Source of the DNA: Marisediminitalea alba
GTDB lineage: Bacteria; Pseudomonadota; Gammaproteobacteria; Enterobacterales; Alteromonadaceae
Assembly (NCBI RefSeq): GCF_002993365.1
Contig: NZ_PVNP01000046.1
Location: 1-58,068, forward strand
Length of the DNA stretch: 58,068 nt
Reading direction: 5' to 3'
The notes under the pieces are model-generated. The model saw only the letters and a list, made by a program, of their open reading frames with translations, was not told the origin of the DNA and did no database searches. Of the stretch, positions 38,522 to 47,275 are shown one piece after another. Position 1 is the stretch's first letter. The number at the start of each line of letters is the position of its first letter. The translations under genes and the position numbers were made by a program.

Positions 38522-39597
38522 TGACCACTTATAACATCGCCGTGATTACCGGAGACGGCATTGGTAAAGAAGTCATGCCGGAAGGTCTGAAGGTTGTTCA
38601 GGCCGCGGCTGAAAAGTTTGGTTTAAGCCTCAACTTCCATCATTTTGACTGGGGCGGTTGCGACTACTACCTCGAGCATAACCGCATGATGCCGGAAAAC
38701 TGGAAAGACATTGTGGGCGATATGGACGCCATTTACTTTGGTGCCGTTGGCTGGCCGGATACCGTGCCAGACCATATCTCGTTGTGGGGGTCTATTCTGA
38801 CCTTTCGTCGCGAGTTTGATCAGTACATCAACATGCGCCCGGTCCGCACGTTTGAAGGGGTTAAATGCGCCCTTTCAACGCCAAAGGCAAACGAGATCGA
38901 CTTTATCGTGGTACGGGAAAACACCGAAGGTGAATATTCTTCCATTGGCGGCATTATGTATGAAGGCACCGATCGCGAAGTGGTATTGCAACAATCAGTA
39001 TTCAGCCGTCACGGTACCGACCGGGTATTAAAATACGCCTTCGAAACCGCCATGCGCCGTGAAGCGAAAGATTTAACAGTGGCCACAAAAAGCAACGGCA
39101 TGGCTATCAGCATGCCATGGTGGGATTCCCGTGCCGAGGCAGTAGCACAGGATTATCCTGAAATCAGCTGGACCAAGCAGCACATCGATATCCTCTCAGC
39201 CCGGTTTGTAATGAACCCTGAGCGCTTTGATGTGGTAGTGGCATCCAACCTGTTTGGCGATATTTTGTCGGACTTAGGGCCTGCGTGTACCGGCACTATC
39301 GGTCTGGCGCCTTCTGCCAACCTCAACCCGGAGCGTAAATTTCCTTCTTTATTTGAACCCGTCCATGGCTCTGCGCCGGATATCTATGGCAAAAATATCG
39401 CTAACCCTATCGGCATGATTTGGTCCGGCGCCTTAATGCTTAGCTTCCTGACCCAGGATAGTGGCGCCGGTGCAAGTGCGCACGATGCTATCGTTACCGC
39501 CATCGAGAAGACCCTGAAAGGCGCTACGCTAACCCCGGACTTAGGCGGTGAGGCAAGCACTCAGACCATGGGCGACGCAATCCTGGCGAATCTGTAA
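38521..39597 (+). CDS. Tartrate/D-malate dehydrogenase family enzyme
   Basis: A 358-residue NAD-dependent decarboxylating dehydrogenase of the isocitrate/isopropylmalate superfamily, subgroup tartrate/D-malate (DmlA/TtuC). Visible features are the N-terminal ITGDGIGKEVMPEG, the substrate loop SLWGSILTFRREFDQYINMRPVR and VVRENTEGEYSSIGG. They also include NLFGDILSDLGP with its metal-binding Asp, and EPVHGSAPDIYGKNIANP. The ATG overlaps the aminotransferase stop and its own stop overlaps the next start (TAATG both times), so the three proteins are translationally coupled. In this setting the real substrate may be another 2-hydroxyacid of the pathway. Confidence 0.9.
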   Translation: MTTYNIAVITGDGIGKEVMPEGLKVVQAAAEKFGLSLNFHHFDWGGCDYYLEHNRMMPENWKDIVGDMDAIYFGAVGWPDTVPDHISLWGSILTFRREFDQYINMRPVRTFEGVKCALSTPKANEIDFIVVRENTEGEYSSIGGIMYEGTDREVVLQQSVFSRHGTDRVLKYAFETAMRREAKDLTVATKSNGMAISMPWWDSRAEAVAQDYPEISWTKQHIDILSARFVMNPERFDVVVASNLFGDILSDLGPACTGTIGLAPSANLNPERKFPSLFEPVHGSAPDIYGKNIANPIGMIWSGALMLSFLTQDSGAGASAHDAIVTAIEKTLKGATLTPDLGGEASTQTMGDAILANL

Positions 39598-41087
39598 TGA
39601 GTAAAACTAAACAATTCGATCTGGCTTCGCTACTTAGCGAGCCGCTACTACTGAACACCAAAAATTACATTAATGGCAAGTGGCAGAAAGCTGTTTCGCA
39701 GCAAACCTACGAAGTCATTAACCCGGCATCGGGTGCCAGTATTGCCGGTGTTGCTAACAGTGATGCCATAGACGCTGCCAATGCGGCTCGTTCAGCAAAG
39801 AAGGCCTTTGCCAGTTGGCAGCTCTCTACCCATCGTGAGCGAGCCAACTTACTGGAAAAATGGCATCAGCTGATAATTGAGCATACGGATGATCTCGCTC
39901 GCATTATGACTTCTGAACAGGGTAAGCCCCTTGCTGAAGCTAAAGCCGAAGTAGGCTACGGTGCGTCCTATGTAAAATGGTTTGCCCAGCTCGCCATGCA
40001 ACTGCGTGGCGACATCCTACCCATTAGCGTGCCTGGTCGCCTGCAAACGGTAGAAAAGCGGCCGGTTGGTGTGGTTGCCGTTATCACGCCGTGGAATTTC
40101 CCTTTTGCCATGCTGGCACGCAAGATTGCACCAGCCCTGGCAGCCGGCTGCACAGTGGTAGTTAAACCCGCCGAAGATACGCCCTTAACCGCGCTGGCTA
40201 TGGCAAAACTGGCTGAAATGGCCGGTTTTCCTGACGGCGTGATCAACGTGGTTGCCGCTTCAAGAGAGCAAACTGCTATTGCGGTGGATGCCTGGCTCAA
40301 GGATGTACATGTTAAAAAGCTAAGCTTTACCGGCTCCACTCAGGTTGGGCGGTATCTGGCAGAACGCGCTGCCAGCTCGCTGAAAAAGCTGTCGCTGGAG
40401 CTTGGCGGTAATGCGCCCTTTATCGTCTTTGAAGACAGCGATATCGACGCAGCCATTACCGGCCTGATGGCTGCAAAACTGCGTAACGGCGGTCAAACCT
40501 GTGTTTGTCCTAATCGTATTTACGTAGCTAATGCTATCTACGACGAATTTGCCAGTCGCCTGGTGGATAAGGTGGCGGCGCTGAAAGTGGCAGACCCATT
40601 CGATGATGACACCCAGATTGGCCCAATGATTAATCAAAAAGCCATCGATAAAATCAGTGGTCATGTAAAAGATGCCGAAGCCCAGGGCGGGATTATTCTG
40701 TGCGGCAGCACTGAGCCCCGGGAAGGGTTATTCTTTGAACCCGTAGTCATTGCTGAGGCACATAACAAGATGGCGCTGTTCAGTGAAGAAACCTTCGGGC
40801 CCGTATTAGCGCTGTTTCGCTTTAGCAGCGAAGAAGAAGCTATTGAAGAAGCCAACAATACCGAGTATGGCCTGGCAGCCTATTTTTATACCCAGGACCA
40901 TCGCCGTATCCATCGCGTTAAGGCACAGCTTCAGGCTGGCGTCATTGGTGTAAATGAAGGCGCAGTGGCCAGTGAAGTAGCGCCGTTTGGCGGGGTTAAA
41001 GCCTCAGGCTATGGCCGTGAGGGCTCACATTACGGACTGGATGACTTTCTGCAAATCACTTACGTGTGCGAAGGCAACCTCTATTAA
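39597..41087 (+). CDS. gabD: NAD(P)-dependent succinate-semialdehyde dehydrogenase
   Basis: A 496-residue aldehyde dehydrogenase of the GabD type. The N-terminal YINGKWQKA is typical. Further motifs are TPWNFPFAMLARKIAPAL, KPAEDTPLTALA, FTGSTQVGR, Glu268 in LELGGNAP and Cys302 in GGQTCVCPNR. The neighbouring Cys304 forms the redox pair known from bacterial SSADHs. The C-terminal SEVAPFGGVKASGYGREG is a good GabD signature. It oxidises succinate semialdehyde to succinate, feeding the TCA cycle, and is likely paired with the aminotransferase in the same operon. A bidirectional terminator follows. Confidence 0.9.
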   Translation: MSKTKQFDLASLLSEPLLLNTKNYINGKWQKAVSQQTYEVINPASGASIAGVANSDAIDAANAARSAKKAFASWQLSTHRERANLLEKWHQLIIEHTDDLARIMTSEQGKPLAEAKAEVGYGASYVKWFAQLAMQLRGDILPISVPGRLQTVEKRPVGVVAVITPWNFPFAMLARKIAPALAAGCTVVVKPAEDTPLTALAMAKLAEMAGFPDGVINVVAASREQTAIAVDAWLKDVHVKKLSFTGSTQVGRYLAERAASSLKKLSLELGGNAPFIVFEDSDIDAAITGLMAAKLRNGGQTCVCPNRIYVANAIYDEFASRLVDKVAALKVADPFDDDTQIGPMINQKAIDKISGHVKDAEAQGGIILCGSTEPREGLFFEPVVIAEAHNKMALFSEETFGPVLALFRFSSEEEAIEEANNTEYGLAAYFYTQDHRRIHRVKAQLQAGVIGVNEGAVASEVAPFGGVKASGYGREGSHYGLDDFLQITYVCEGNLY

Positions 41088-41137
41088 GTTGCCTTCGCTG
41101 CTATTTCACAAAACAGCCATACAAAACACATACACAA

Positions 41138-41163
41138 AAACGGCCAGTCACTACTGGCCGTTT
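41138..41163. terminator. Bidirectional intrinsic terminator
   Basis: AAACGGCCAGT (41138-41148) and ACTGGCCGTTT (41153-41163) form a perfect 11-bp stem with a 4-base loop, between the convergent gabD and copD-like genes. Confidence 0.92.
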
Positions 41164-41178
41164 CTTTATCAGAAAAGG

Positions 41179-42081
41179 TTAGTGGGCGATGCCAAAACTA
41201 CTGGTTAATATAGCGGTTATCACAATCACCAGAGTGCCGATAAACGCCTCGCCAACGATAGACTTTTTAACTTTGCAACGGTCCTCGCTGACCGTCAGGT
41301 TAGCCACCAGGTACCACTTATGATACGCCGCAAAACCTAACATCACTGCGACCAGTACTAATTTGCAGCCCATCACTAGCAAATAGTCAGTATTAGCCTC
41401 TGAGCGAACGTTTAGCAGCAGTAACGCAAACAAAGCCGCACCGCTGACTAACAATAACCCGACCCACAGGGCAGCCTGATTACCATAAGCGTGAAGCTGC
41501 CTCCGCAGCAACTCAACATCCTCGAGCCGGCACAGGCGAATAAGCGGATATAAACTGCCAAGCCACCATGCAGCCATTAACACATGTAGTGCCACCAGCA
41601 ATTTGGCAAGCCAGTTTGCTTCGGCCGTGTGTCCGCTGAAGGTAAATGATGCCGCAAACAATGCACTGGTCAATAGCCAACTACCAACCCACGCGAATGA
41701 TGTATTGGAGCCGGTATAAGTCTTACTTCCCCAAGCCGTACATAACATAGCCATAAAAATAGCCAGCAGTCGGAACTGTGTTTGAATACCGATGCTGGAT
41801 TGCCAGCTTATTTGCAGCATCAGGCTATCAGTCATACCGCTGAACCCATCGTCCAGCAACATACCAGCTGAGAGCGGCACTACCGCTGAAGCTCCCAATA
41901 GACTGATGAATAAACTCACCCACTGCGCACGCAGAACAGGCTTATGCCAGTCAGTGTGCACGGTAAGATCATTGCTACGGCCATAGCGCAAAAACAGGCG
42001 CATGGCATTCATGCCGATAAAACTGACAACACCAAGGTAGTAAGCTACCTTGGCGATGGAGAGTAACGAGAGCCAGCCCAT
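41179..42081 (-). CDS. copD: CopD family copper resistance membrane protein
   Basis: A 300-residue inner-membrane protein with about eight hydrophobic segments, matching the CopD domain (PF05425). Segments include KVAYYLGVVSFIGMNAMRLFL near the start, WLAKLLVALHVLMAAWWLGSLYPLIR in the centre and LVMGCKLVLVAVMLGFAAYHKW. The conserved His residues in HVLMAAWWLG and AYHKW fit CopD's proposed role of moving copper from CopC across the membrane. It follows the copC-like gene by 21 bp. It is the last gene of the minus-strand metal block, before the terminator at 41138. Confidence 0.87.
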   Translation of the reverse strand: MGWLSLLSIAKVAYYLGVVSFIGMNAMRLFLRYGRSNDLTVHTDWHKPVLRAQWVSLFISLLGASAVVPLSAGMLLDDGFSGMTDSLMLQISWQSSIGIQTQFRLLAIFMAMLCTAWGSKTYTGSNTSFAWVGSWLLTSALFAASFTFSGHTAEANWLAKLLVALHVLMAAWWLGSLYPLIRLCRLEDVELLRRQLHAYGNQAALWVGLLLVSGAALFALLLLNVRSEANTDYLLVMGCKLVLVAVMLGFAAYHKWYLVANLTVSEDRCKVKKSIVGEAFIGTLVIVITAILTSSFGIAH

Positions 42082-42102
42082 CAGACTGGCCCGAAGGACA
42101 AG

Positions 42103-42486
42103 TTAATGCCCGGCATGATGATTGTGACCGGCTTCTACCGTAAAGGTAAAGAAGTCTTCCATTTTATGGCCGTCATTACCCATCACGGTCCACTCAACGT
42201 CATAATCACCCGCAGGTAATTCAGGTAGCTTCCAGCTCATCGTCTTCGCCGCTTTAACCACCGGCTTAAAACCAAATTTAACCGGTTTTCCGTTATCATC
42301 AGACAATTTTAACTTAATGAACTTCACGTCACCTGAAAACGTTAGCGTGAGCATCTCAGGCGAGGCTGAAACCGTGCTCTCCTGAGCGGGTACAGTGCTG
42401 GCTAAATGCACGTGCGCACTCACGCTCGCACTCAGCAATGCAGTCGCCATTAATGCTGATTTAACCCAGTTTGAAAATGTTGTCAT
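42103..42486 (-). CDS. copC: CopC-like periplasmic copper-binding protein
   Basis: A 127-residue exported protein. The signal peptide is cleaved after SVSA (residue 24), so the mature protein begins with His25 and His27 (HVHLASTVP). A free N-terminal His is the first ligand of the CopC Cu(II) site. Asp105 and His107 in GNDGHKME provide the other expected ligands. A C-terminal AGHNHHAGH tail adds more histidines. It has the usual CopC beta-sandwich length. It is cotranscribed with copD and with the DUF1624 gene (14 bp upstream). Confidence 0.88.
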   Translation of the reverse strand: MTTFSNWVKSALMATALLSASVSAHVHLASTVPAQESTVSASPEMLTLTFSGDVKFIKLKLSDDNGKPVKFGFKPVVKAAKTMSWKLPELPAGDYDVEWTVMGNDGHKMEDFFTFTVEAGHNHHAGH

Positions 42487-42500
42487 AAGTTTTGTTCCAG

Positions 42501-43664
42501 TTAGAAGTATTTAACCAGCGGATTTTTGCTGTTGTGTTTAAATTTAGAAAAGGCTTTCGTTGGCCAATACAGGGCAACGGCCAGAATCACGGCGACCAAC
42601 CAGATTTGCCATACATAATCAAAGGCAAATAAGTCGCCGTAGTTAGGACCTACCGCCGCCAGAACTATGCGGTAGCTGACCAGCAACACAAATAAATGCA
42701 CGATGTAATAGAACATCGGCGCCGAACCAAAAGTTTCTATCGCTTTGGTAAAGCGGTTGTTCACATTTTCCAGGCCAGCCAGTACCAGGAATGCCGCGCC
42801 CAGGGTAAAGAGTACATAGTCCAGTGATGGCGGGTACTTAGTATAGTTTATAAAGGACATTACCGTATGAATGGCATCCTGCTGTACTTCCCAGGGAAGC
42901 ACTTCACCATAAATATTAAAACCACGTAATATCAATAACAAGGCCCAGAAACCAAGGCCCAGCTTGACCAACGTCGACTGACGCTTAGCCCCTTCAACGG
43001 CACGGGAGTAAAGCGGTCCCATGCAGTAGCCAAGCAAGATCACACCAATCCATGGTAGCACCGGATACGACGCTTTAATACGGAAGCTTTCTGATTCAAA
43101 AATAATCCCGCGATCATGCAAAATAGCCCAGATAGTGTAACCAGCTTCATCAGGGTTAAAGCTGATTGGGCTTAGTAAGTTATGCGCACAAACAATCAAT
43201 AACCCCAGTGCCAGAATGGCTTTATAGGGCAGTTTACACAGCGCTGATAAGGCAATCATGCTGATACCAATTGCCCACATCACCTGTAACCATAAGGTGT
43301 CGTAGTTACCCATCCACAGCCAGTTAATGATGGCGATCTCTACAAAGACGATAAACAACCCGCGTTTAAATAAAAACGGCGTTGCCGATCGTGGCGCTTT
43401 ATTGTGCGGATGAGAATATAGCCAGGCAGAAAGACCAGTGAGAAACACAAACACAGGCGCACAAAAATGTGCAGTGGTGCGGGTAAAAAATAATTCCGGA
43501 CTGGTAGTATCCAGATCCATCGGGTCACTTACATTCTGATGAAAGAAGAATCGTTCCCGAACGTGATCCACCAACATAAACAGCATCACTAATCCACGCA
43601 GGATATCGATGGATGCGACCCTTTTCTTAATCACCTCTGTGGGTGTTTGTGCTACTTCACTCAT
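42501..43664 (-). CDS. DUF1624 / heparan-alpha-glucosaminide acetyltransferase-like membrane protein
   Basis: A 387-residue polytopic membrane protein, about ten transmembrane segments, of the DUF1624/YeiB-like acyltransferase group. The N-terminal signature is SIDILRGLVMLFMLVDHVRERF, broken here into IDILRGLVM and VDHVRERFFF, with ARTTAHFCAPVFVFLTG-like residues next. The start at 43664 follows AAGGTGG. Members transfer acyl groups across membranes, but the substrate is unknown. Its place between DUF4198 and copC in a metal operon is unusual. A hairpin (43689-43708) precedes it. Confidence 0.8.
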   Translation of the reverse strand: MSEVAQTPTEVIKKRVASIDILRGLVMLFMLVDHVRERFFFHQNVSDPMDLDTTSPELFFTRTTAHFCAPVFVFLTGLSAWLYSHPHNKAPRSATPFLFKRGLFIVFVEIAIINWLWMGNYDTLWLQVMWAIGISMIALSALCKLPYKAILALGLLIVCAHNLLSPISFNPDEAGYTIWAILHDRGIIFESESFRIKASYPVLPWIGVILLGYCMGPLYSRAVEGAKRQSTLVKLGLGFWALLLILRGFNIYGEVLPWEVQQDAIHTVMSFINYTKYPPSLDYVLFTLGAAFLVLAGLENVNNRFTKAIETFGSAPMFYYIVHLFVLLVSYRIVLAAVGPNYGDLFAFDYVWQIWLVAVILAVALYWPTKAFSKFKHNSKNPLVKYF

Positions 43665-43688
43665 TTTTCCACCTTGCTTCAAGCAGTT

Positions 43689-43708
43689 GGGCTGGTGTCG
43701 TCCAGCCC
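43689..43708 (-). other. Intercistronic hairpin
   Basis: GGGCTGG-TGTCGT-CCAGCCC lies between the DUF4198 and DUF1624 genes. No T-tract follows on the transcribed strand, so it may stabilise or process the mRNA instead of ending it. Confidence 0.5.
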
Positions 43709-43733
43709 GATATTATTGTTTTATATTAAGGTT

Positions 43734-44459
43734 TTATTCTGGCGCGTGAGGCAAAACAAATGACAACGTCGCCAGTAACTCATACTTATCAATAATTTTA
43801 GGACGGTCAGTGGGTGCATCAAATGTTGCAACCACAACGTTCAGCCCCTGGTTACGGATAGGTAAAGTGATTTTTCCGTTTTTGTCCGATACCACAGGCT
43901 CTGCGTCCGGATCGTTCACGAAATCGTTTTTAACCAGTGCTCCTGCTACTGGCTTGCCTTTATGCAGAACCTGATAAGTTTGCATTTCGCCCAGCATCAG
44001 CGGGAAGCTGTCGCCAACCGGCACAATTTGCAGTACCTGATCGTCGAGCGCTGGCACTTTACGCAGCGGTCCACGTAAATGCACGGCATACTTGATGGTT
44101 TCTTCACTTAAAATGGCATCAGGCAGTTCATCACGGCCTTTACCAATCCAGTGACCTTCACCGGTGTTAGACCAGATACCGTTATTTAACACCGCTGACA
44201 CAGCAACCGGGTAGTCGTCGCTGGTGACCAGCAGTAACGGGCCACTTGGGGTTAATTCTACATCCACACTATCCCAGTCTTCATCAAAACCATTTACCGC
44301 ACCAAACTTTGGTAAACGGGCAACAGTATCAAGATCGTCTGCGCCGACACCATACACAACGGCCAGTTGCTTGGCACGCTCAGCGAAGTAAATACCGTGG
44401 GCGGTAGCTTGTGCACTGATCAGTGCAGTAAGCGCGAGTACACCTAATTTCTTCAACAT
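43734..44459 (-). CDS. DUF4198 periplasmic protein (metal-transport associated)
   Basis: A 241-residue exported protein. The signal peptide MLKKLGVLALTALISAQATA leaves a mature N-terminus HGIYFAE with a first-position His. The body has the DUF4198 pattern of beta-sandwich repeats, with LHKGKPVAGALVKNDFVN and ITLPIRNQGLNVVVATF. This family is linked with nickel/cobalt uptake genes (NikM/HupE neighbourhoods). Here it follows the membrane-anchored hypothetical gene by 15 bp, in the same unit as HupE. Its role is probably periplasmic metal binding or delivery, by inference. Confidence 0.8.
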   Translation of the reverse strand: MLKKLGVLALTALISAQATAHGIYFAERAKQLAVVYGVGADDLDTVARLPKFGAVNGFDEDWDSVDVELTPSGPLLLVTSDDYPVAVSAVLNNGIWSNTGEGHWIGKGRDELPDAILSEETIKYAVHLRGPLRKVPALDDQVLQIVPVGDSFPLMLGEMQTYQVLHKGKPVAGALVKNDFVNDPDAEPVVSDKNGKITLPIRNQGLNVVVATFDAPTDRPKIIDKYELLATLSFVLPHAPE

Positions 44460-44474
44460 TGTTGTTTCCTCAAG

Positions 44475-45032
44475 TTAGTTTTTTGTTTTAAGCGAATGAT
44501 AAAAACCGGCTACGGTTACTGTGACAGTAACCGGTTGTTCCGACATGTTTTGCCAGTACCAGCCGTGCGTGCCCTTAAATGGCGCTTTGAAGATGCCGTT
44601 ATCACCGGCGATTGCTTTTGCTTTTTTATAACTTTCAAATTCATCGCTATTGAGCTTTTCACCATGCATATCCATATACAGTGGCGCACCATCGGTTTGC
44701 CAGGTAAAGCTCACTCCGTTTCCTTCGTCCATTAACGCTTTGACTTCAATACCTTCATATTCCGGGATCTCAATAGTCAGCGTTTTGGTTGCATACTCGC
44801 CCTCGCTGTTAGCCAGAATAAAATCGGCACCAGAGCTAATTTGCATTTCTTCACCTGCCACAGCAGTTTTCATACTGGTTAACCCAAGCAGGCTGCCAAT
44901 GCCGGTAAAGTCTTTATTATATTCAGCAGGCAATACCACAGTTACCGATAAAACCACTGCCAGTAATGAGGCGATGCCCAGCCCTTTAATTACTTGTTGA
45001 TTCGATACATCGACGTGTTGTTGGGTAGTCAT
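44475..45032 (-). CDS. Membrane-anchored hypothetical protein
   Basis: A 185-residue protein with one N-terminal membrane anchor, VIKGLGIASLLAVVLSVTVVLP (about 15-35), and a periplasmic domain ending HGWYWQNMSEQPVTVTVTVAGFYHSLK. The start at 45032 overlaps the HupE gene's stop (ATGA), so translation is coupled. No named domain is recognised. Similar 'transmembrane anchor' proteins occur beside HupE and DUF4198 genes, in my recollection. A role in the same transport system is therefore likely, but the function is not known. Confidence 0.75.
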   Translation of the reverse strand: MTTQQHVDVSNQQVIKGLGIASLLAVVLSVTVVLPAEYNKDFTGIGSLLGLTSMKTAVAGEEMQISSGADFILANSEGEYATKTLTIEIPEYEGIEVKALMDEGNGVSFTWQTDGAPLYMDMHGEKLNSDEFESYKKAKAIAGDNGIFKAPFKGTHGWYWQNMSEQPVTVTVTVAGFYHSLKTKN

Positions 45033-45718
45033 ACTGTGCCCCACATATATCCGGAAAGTTGAAAGATAGTCAGCGTTACGCCCGCCGTTACCAATGCCAT
45101 ATTTGAAGCAAAGGCATAACGGGTAAAGTGTTGGCTTTTACGAAGCAGAATAATCAGCATTAACATGCCAAACAGCGCAATCATCTGCCCCATTTCTACA
45201 CCCACATTAAATGAGATGATGTTGCCCACCAGACCATCTTCGGATAGCGTAAAATCCTGTAATTTCGTTGCCAGACCAAAGCCATGAAACAAGCCAAAGA
45301 CTAACACCGCCCCTTTGGTGTTGATGTCAAACCCAAAGAAACGCGGAAAAAAGCCGATGTTATCCAGTGCCTTGTACGCCACAGATAAGCCAATGATGGC
45401 GTCGATAATGTACGCATTGATATGAATACCGGACAACACACCAAACAACAGGGTAATACTGTGACCTAAGGCAAATAAGGTAACGTAAATCCCCACATCT
45501 TTGAGTCGGTACAGGAAGAAGATCACCCCAAACAGGAACAATAAATGGTCATAACCGGTGACCATGTGCTTCGCCCCTAAATAGATGTAAGGGATAATCT
45601 GTAACCCTGTGCTCGACTCCAGAAATGCGCGGTCGCCATCAGCTACGCCATGCGCAGCGGCAAACGGCACTACCAGCAGGAGTGCAAACGTTAACAGAGC
45701 TTGATTAATCCAACGCAT
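45029..45718 (-). CDS. hupE: HupE/UreJ family metal permease
   Basis: A 229-residue inner-membrane protein with a cleavable-looking N-terminus (ending FAAAHG) and about six transmembrane segments. The family signatures are clear: GYDHLLFLFGVIFF, TLFALGHSITLLFG and VFGLFHGFGLATKL. HupE/UreJ proteins move nickel or cobalt into the cell, usually for hydrogenase or urease. No such enzyme is encoded here, so cobalt, nickel or copper transport for another use is possible. It is coupled to the following anchor-protein gene and lies nine bases after the small His-tipped protein gene. Confidence 0.88.
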   Translation of the reverse strand: MRWINQALLTFALLLVVPFAAAHGVADGDRAFLESSTGLQIIPYIYLGAKHMVTGYDHLLFLFGVIFFLYRLKDVGIYVTLFALGHSITLLFGVLSGIHINAYIIDAIIGLSVAYKALDNIGFFPRFFGFDINTKGAVLVFGLFHGFGLATKLQDFTLSEDGLVGNIISFNVGVEMGQMIALFGMLMLIILLRKSQHFTRYAFASNMALVTAGVTLTIFQLSGYMWGTV

Positions 45719-45727
45719 AAGTCTGAC

Positions 45728-46108
45728 CTACAGCTTATACTTGGCAACAATTTTAGATATGCCGTCTTCAAGGGTCAGCATTGCCAGTACCTTATCACCG
45801 GGATTAAAGGTTAAGTCGCCTACGTACTTATTGCCTTCGGCTGCGGGGACTTCGACCAATTCTTTACGGTTCTCGCCTTTAATTTTAACCTTTAAATCTA
45901 ATGCAGAGGCATCCAGGGGTTCACCATCATAAAATACCCAGATGCTGACCTTGCCTGCTTCTTGTTTCATTTCGAAGGTGTATTCACCGACCACTTTTAC
46001 TTCGCCGCCAAACTGAGGGTGGTCATTTCCATGAGCTAACACCTGCGGTGCCATCAATGGTGTGGTTAGTAATGAAGCTAGCAATAATAAATAATGTGGT
46101 TTACGCAT
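45728..46108 (-). CDS. Small exported protein, first gene of the HupE unit
   Basis: An unrecognised 126-residue periplasmic protein. The signal peptide ends PQVLA (residue 25), leaving a mature N-terminus HGNDHPQFGG with two His residues that could bind metal. The rest is a predicted beta-sandwich (VVGEYTFEMKQEAGKVSIWVFYDG, LTFNPGDKVLAMLTLEDG). It has the same 'AHG' cleavage feature as DUF4198 and CopC in this block, suggesting a shared chemistry. It is followed closely by HupE. The palindrome at 46259-46281 lies 150 bp upstream. Confidence 0.75.
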   Translation of the reverse strand: MRKPHYLLLLASLLTTPLMAPQVLAHGNDHPQFGGEVKVVGEYTFEMKQEAGKVSIWVFYDGEPLDASALDLKVKIKGENRKELVEVPAAEGNKYVGDLTFNPGDKVLAMLTLEDGISKIVAKYKL

Positions 46109-46258
46109 AGGATTCTCCTGTTACAAAAATAATACTTAAAGGTGGTGAGCAGAAACGACTCTTTGCGCTTGAATAACTGACACAAAGCACCGAATTTTTT
46201 CTCCTAAAAAACATTAAACGCTGCGTTAATATTTACTTTGGGATCGCTCAAAAATCAT

Positions 46259-46281
46259 AAAACCTATCGCCGGTCGGTTTT
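46259..46281. promoter_or_regulatory. Palindrome site C (AAAACCTA-N7-TCGGTTTT)
   Basis: Arms of eight bases with one mismatch surround a 7-base spacer. This matches the arm sequence and spacing of sites A and B at 53970 and 53430. It lies between the M56 protease gene and the HupE unit, in a position suited to control the latter. On the minus strand it is T-rich downstream, so a weak terminator is an alternative. Confidence 0.5.
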
Positions 46282-46317
46282 TAAAGCGCTCCAATCGGCC
46301 ATGCGCTTTAACACTAA

Positions 46318-47274
46318 TTAACGTTCTAAAATGAGTTCGATATAATGATGCAGGCTGTCCATGGACAGCAGATTAGCAGTAAGCACTGCCAGTGCGACCA
46401 GACCAATTGTGGCCGGAATAGTCATATTGAATGTTGCAGGTTCAATCAGAAAGCGAACCCTCTGGGACACAAAGTCCTGACCAAAGGATACTGCCAGGGG
46501 CATTTGCCACTGGCGCTCTGATTTACCAAAAGCGACCAGCGCGGAAGCCACATTCAGCGCACCGGTTTCACGTCCTGCCCGACTATCAGCTTGTAATTCA
46601 GATGCAAGATCAAAGGCATTACGCAGTGTCCGGCGTAGCGAGGTCGGATAATAAGCACTGGCCAGACTAAACAGCCATTTTTGTAGTGGGTCACGCTGGC
46701 GCTGATGCGCTGCCTCATGAGCAAGAATACATTGCAGCTGAGCATCATCGAAACGCTCTAACAGGCCCTGAGATAAATACACCTGCGGCCTTAACATACC
46801 AGCAGTAAAAGCCAGCGGCATGGCAGTTTGTAAACAAACAAACTCATAGCCACTGTGGCGCTTAACGCTGCCGTCGGCCATCATTAAGGCGCTTTGCAAA
46901 CTCGCCCGGTGCGCCCGCACCAGCCAAACATGACGCGCCAGGATCCATACTGTTGCCACTGACCAAACGCCTAGCAACCCGCCATGCCAGGTCAGCCATT
47001 CAAATTCGAACAGGTGATGCCAGTGAATGAATATTTCGAGCGGTGCCCACATCACGTCGGTGAAGGCATTTAAAATGAAAGCAATACTGCAAAACAGGCC
47101 AATAATGATCGGCAGCATTACCCAAGCTGTCAGCAGGGTTTTCTGCAGGGCTGCTGGCACATTGGGAATACGGCGAAGTACAGCGCGACTCACCGGCCAT
47201 TGCAGCAGTAATGTGAACCATGCGCTCACCACTGCCAGGCTAAGCACATTCAGGAAGATTGCTGTAGTAAACAT
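46318..47274 (-). CDS. M56 family (BlaR1-like) membrane metalloprotease without a penicillin-binding sensor
   Basis: A 318-residue integral membrane zinc protease. The start at 47274 follows AAGGAG inside the end of the BlaI gene, so the pair is coupled. TM1 is at about 5-27, TM2 at 47-71 and TM3 at 98-118. The cytoplasmic protease domain has HEAAH at 186-190 and ELQAD at 226-230. TM4 is near 290-310, and the protein then stops. The BlaR1/MecR1 sensor domain that would follow TM4 is absent. By BlaR1 topology the TM2-TM3 loop is periplasmic. Here it reads IFIHWHHLFEFEWLTWHGG (81-99) and is rich in His and Trp, a possible metal-sensing site. The likely role is cleavage or inactivation of the adjacent BlaI-type repressor. 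Confidence 0.85.
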   Translation of the reverse strand: MFTTAIFLNVLSLAVVSAWFTLLLQWPVSRAVLRRIPNVPAALQKTLLTAWVMLPIIIGLFCSIAFILNAFTDVMWAPLEIFIHWHHLFEFEWLTWHGGLLGVWSVATVWILARHVWLVRAHRASLQSALMMADGSVKRHSGYEFVCLQTAMPLAFTAGMLRPQVYLSQGLLERFDDAQLQCILAHEAAHQRQRDPLQKWLFSLASAYYPTSLRRTLRNAFDLASELQADSRAGRETGALNVASALVAFGKSERQWQMPLAVSFGQDFVSQRVRFLIEPATFNMTIPATIGLVALAVLTANLLSMDSLHHYIELILER

Positions 47275-47275
47275 T

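Noticed and set aside
46282..46310. TAAAGCGC/GCGCTTTA hairpin as terminator of the M56 gene
   Set aside because: On the transcribed strand it is followed by A residues, not a T-tract. It was left as an unassigned dyad.
46109..46317. Cobalamin or metal riboswitch before the HupE unit
   Set aside because: Only short hairpins and site C were seen; there is no B12-box or other conserved riboswitch core.
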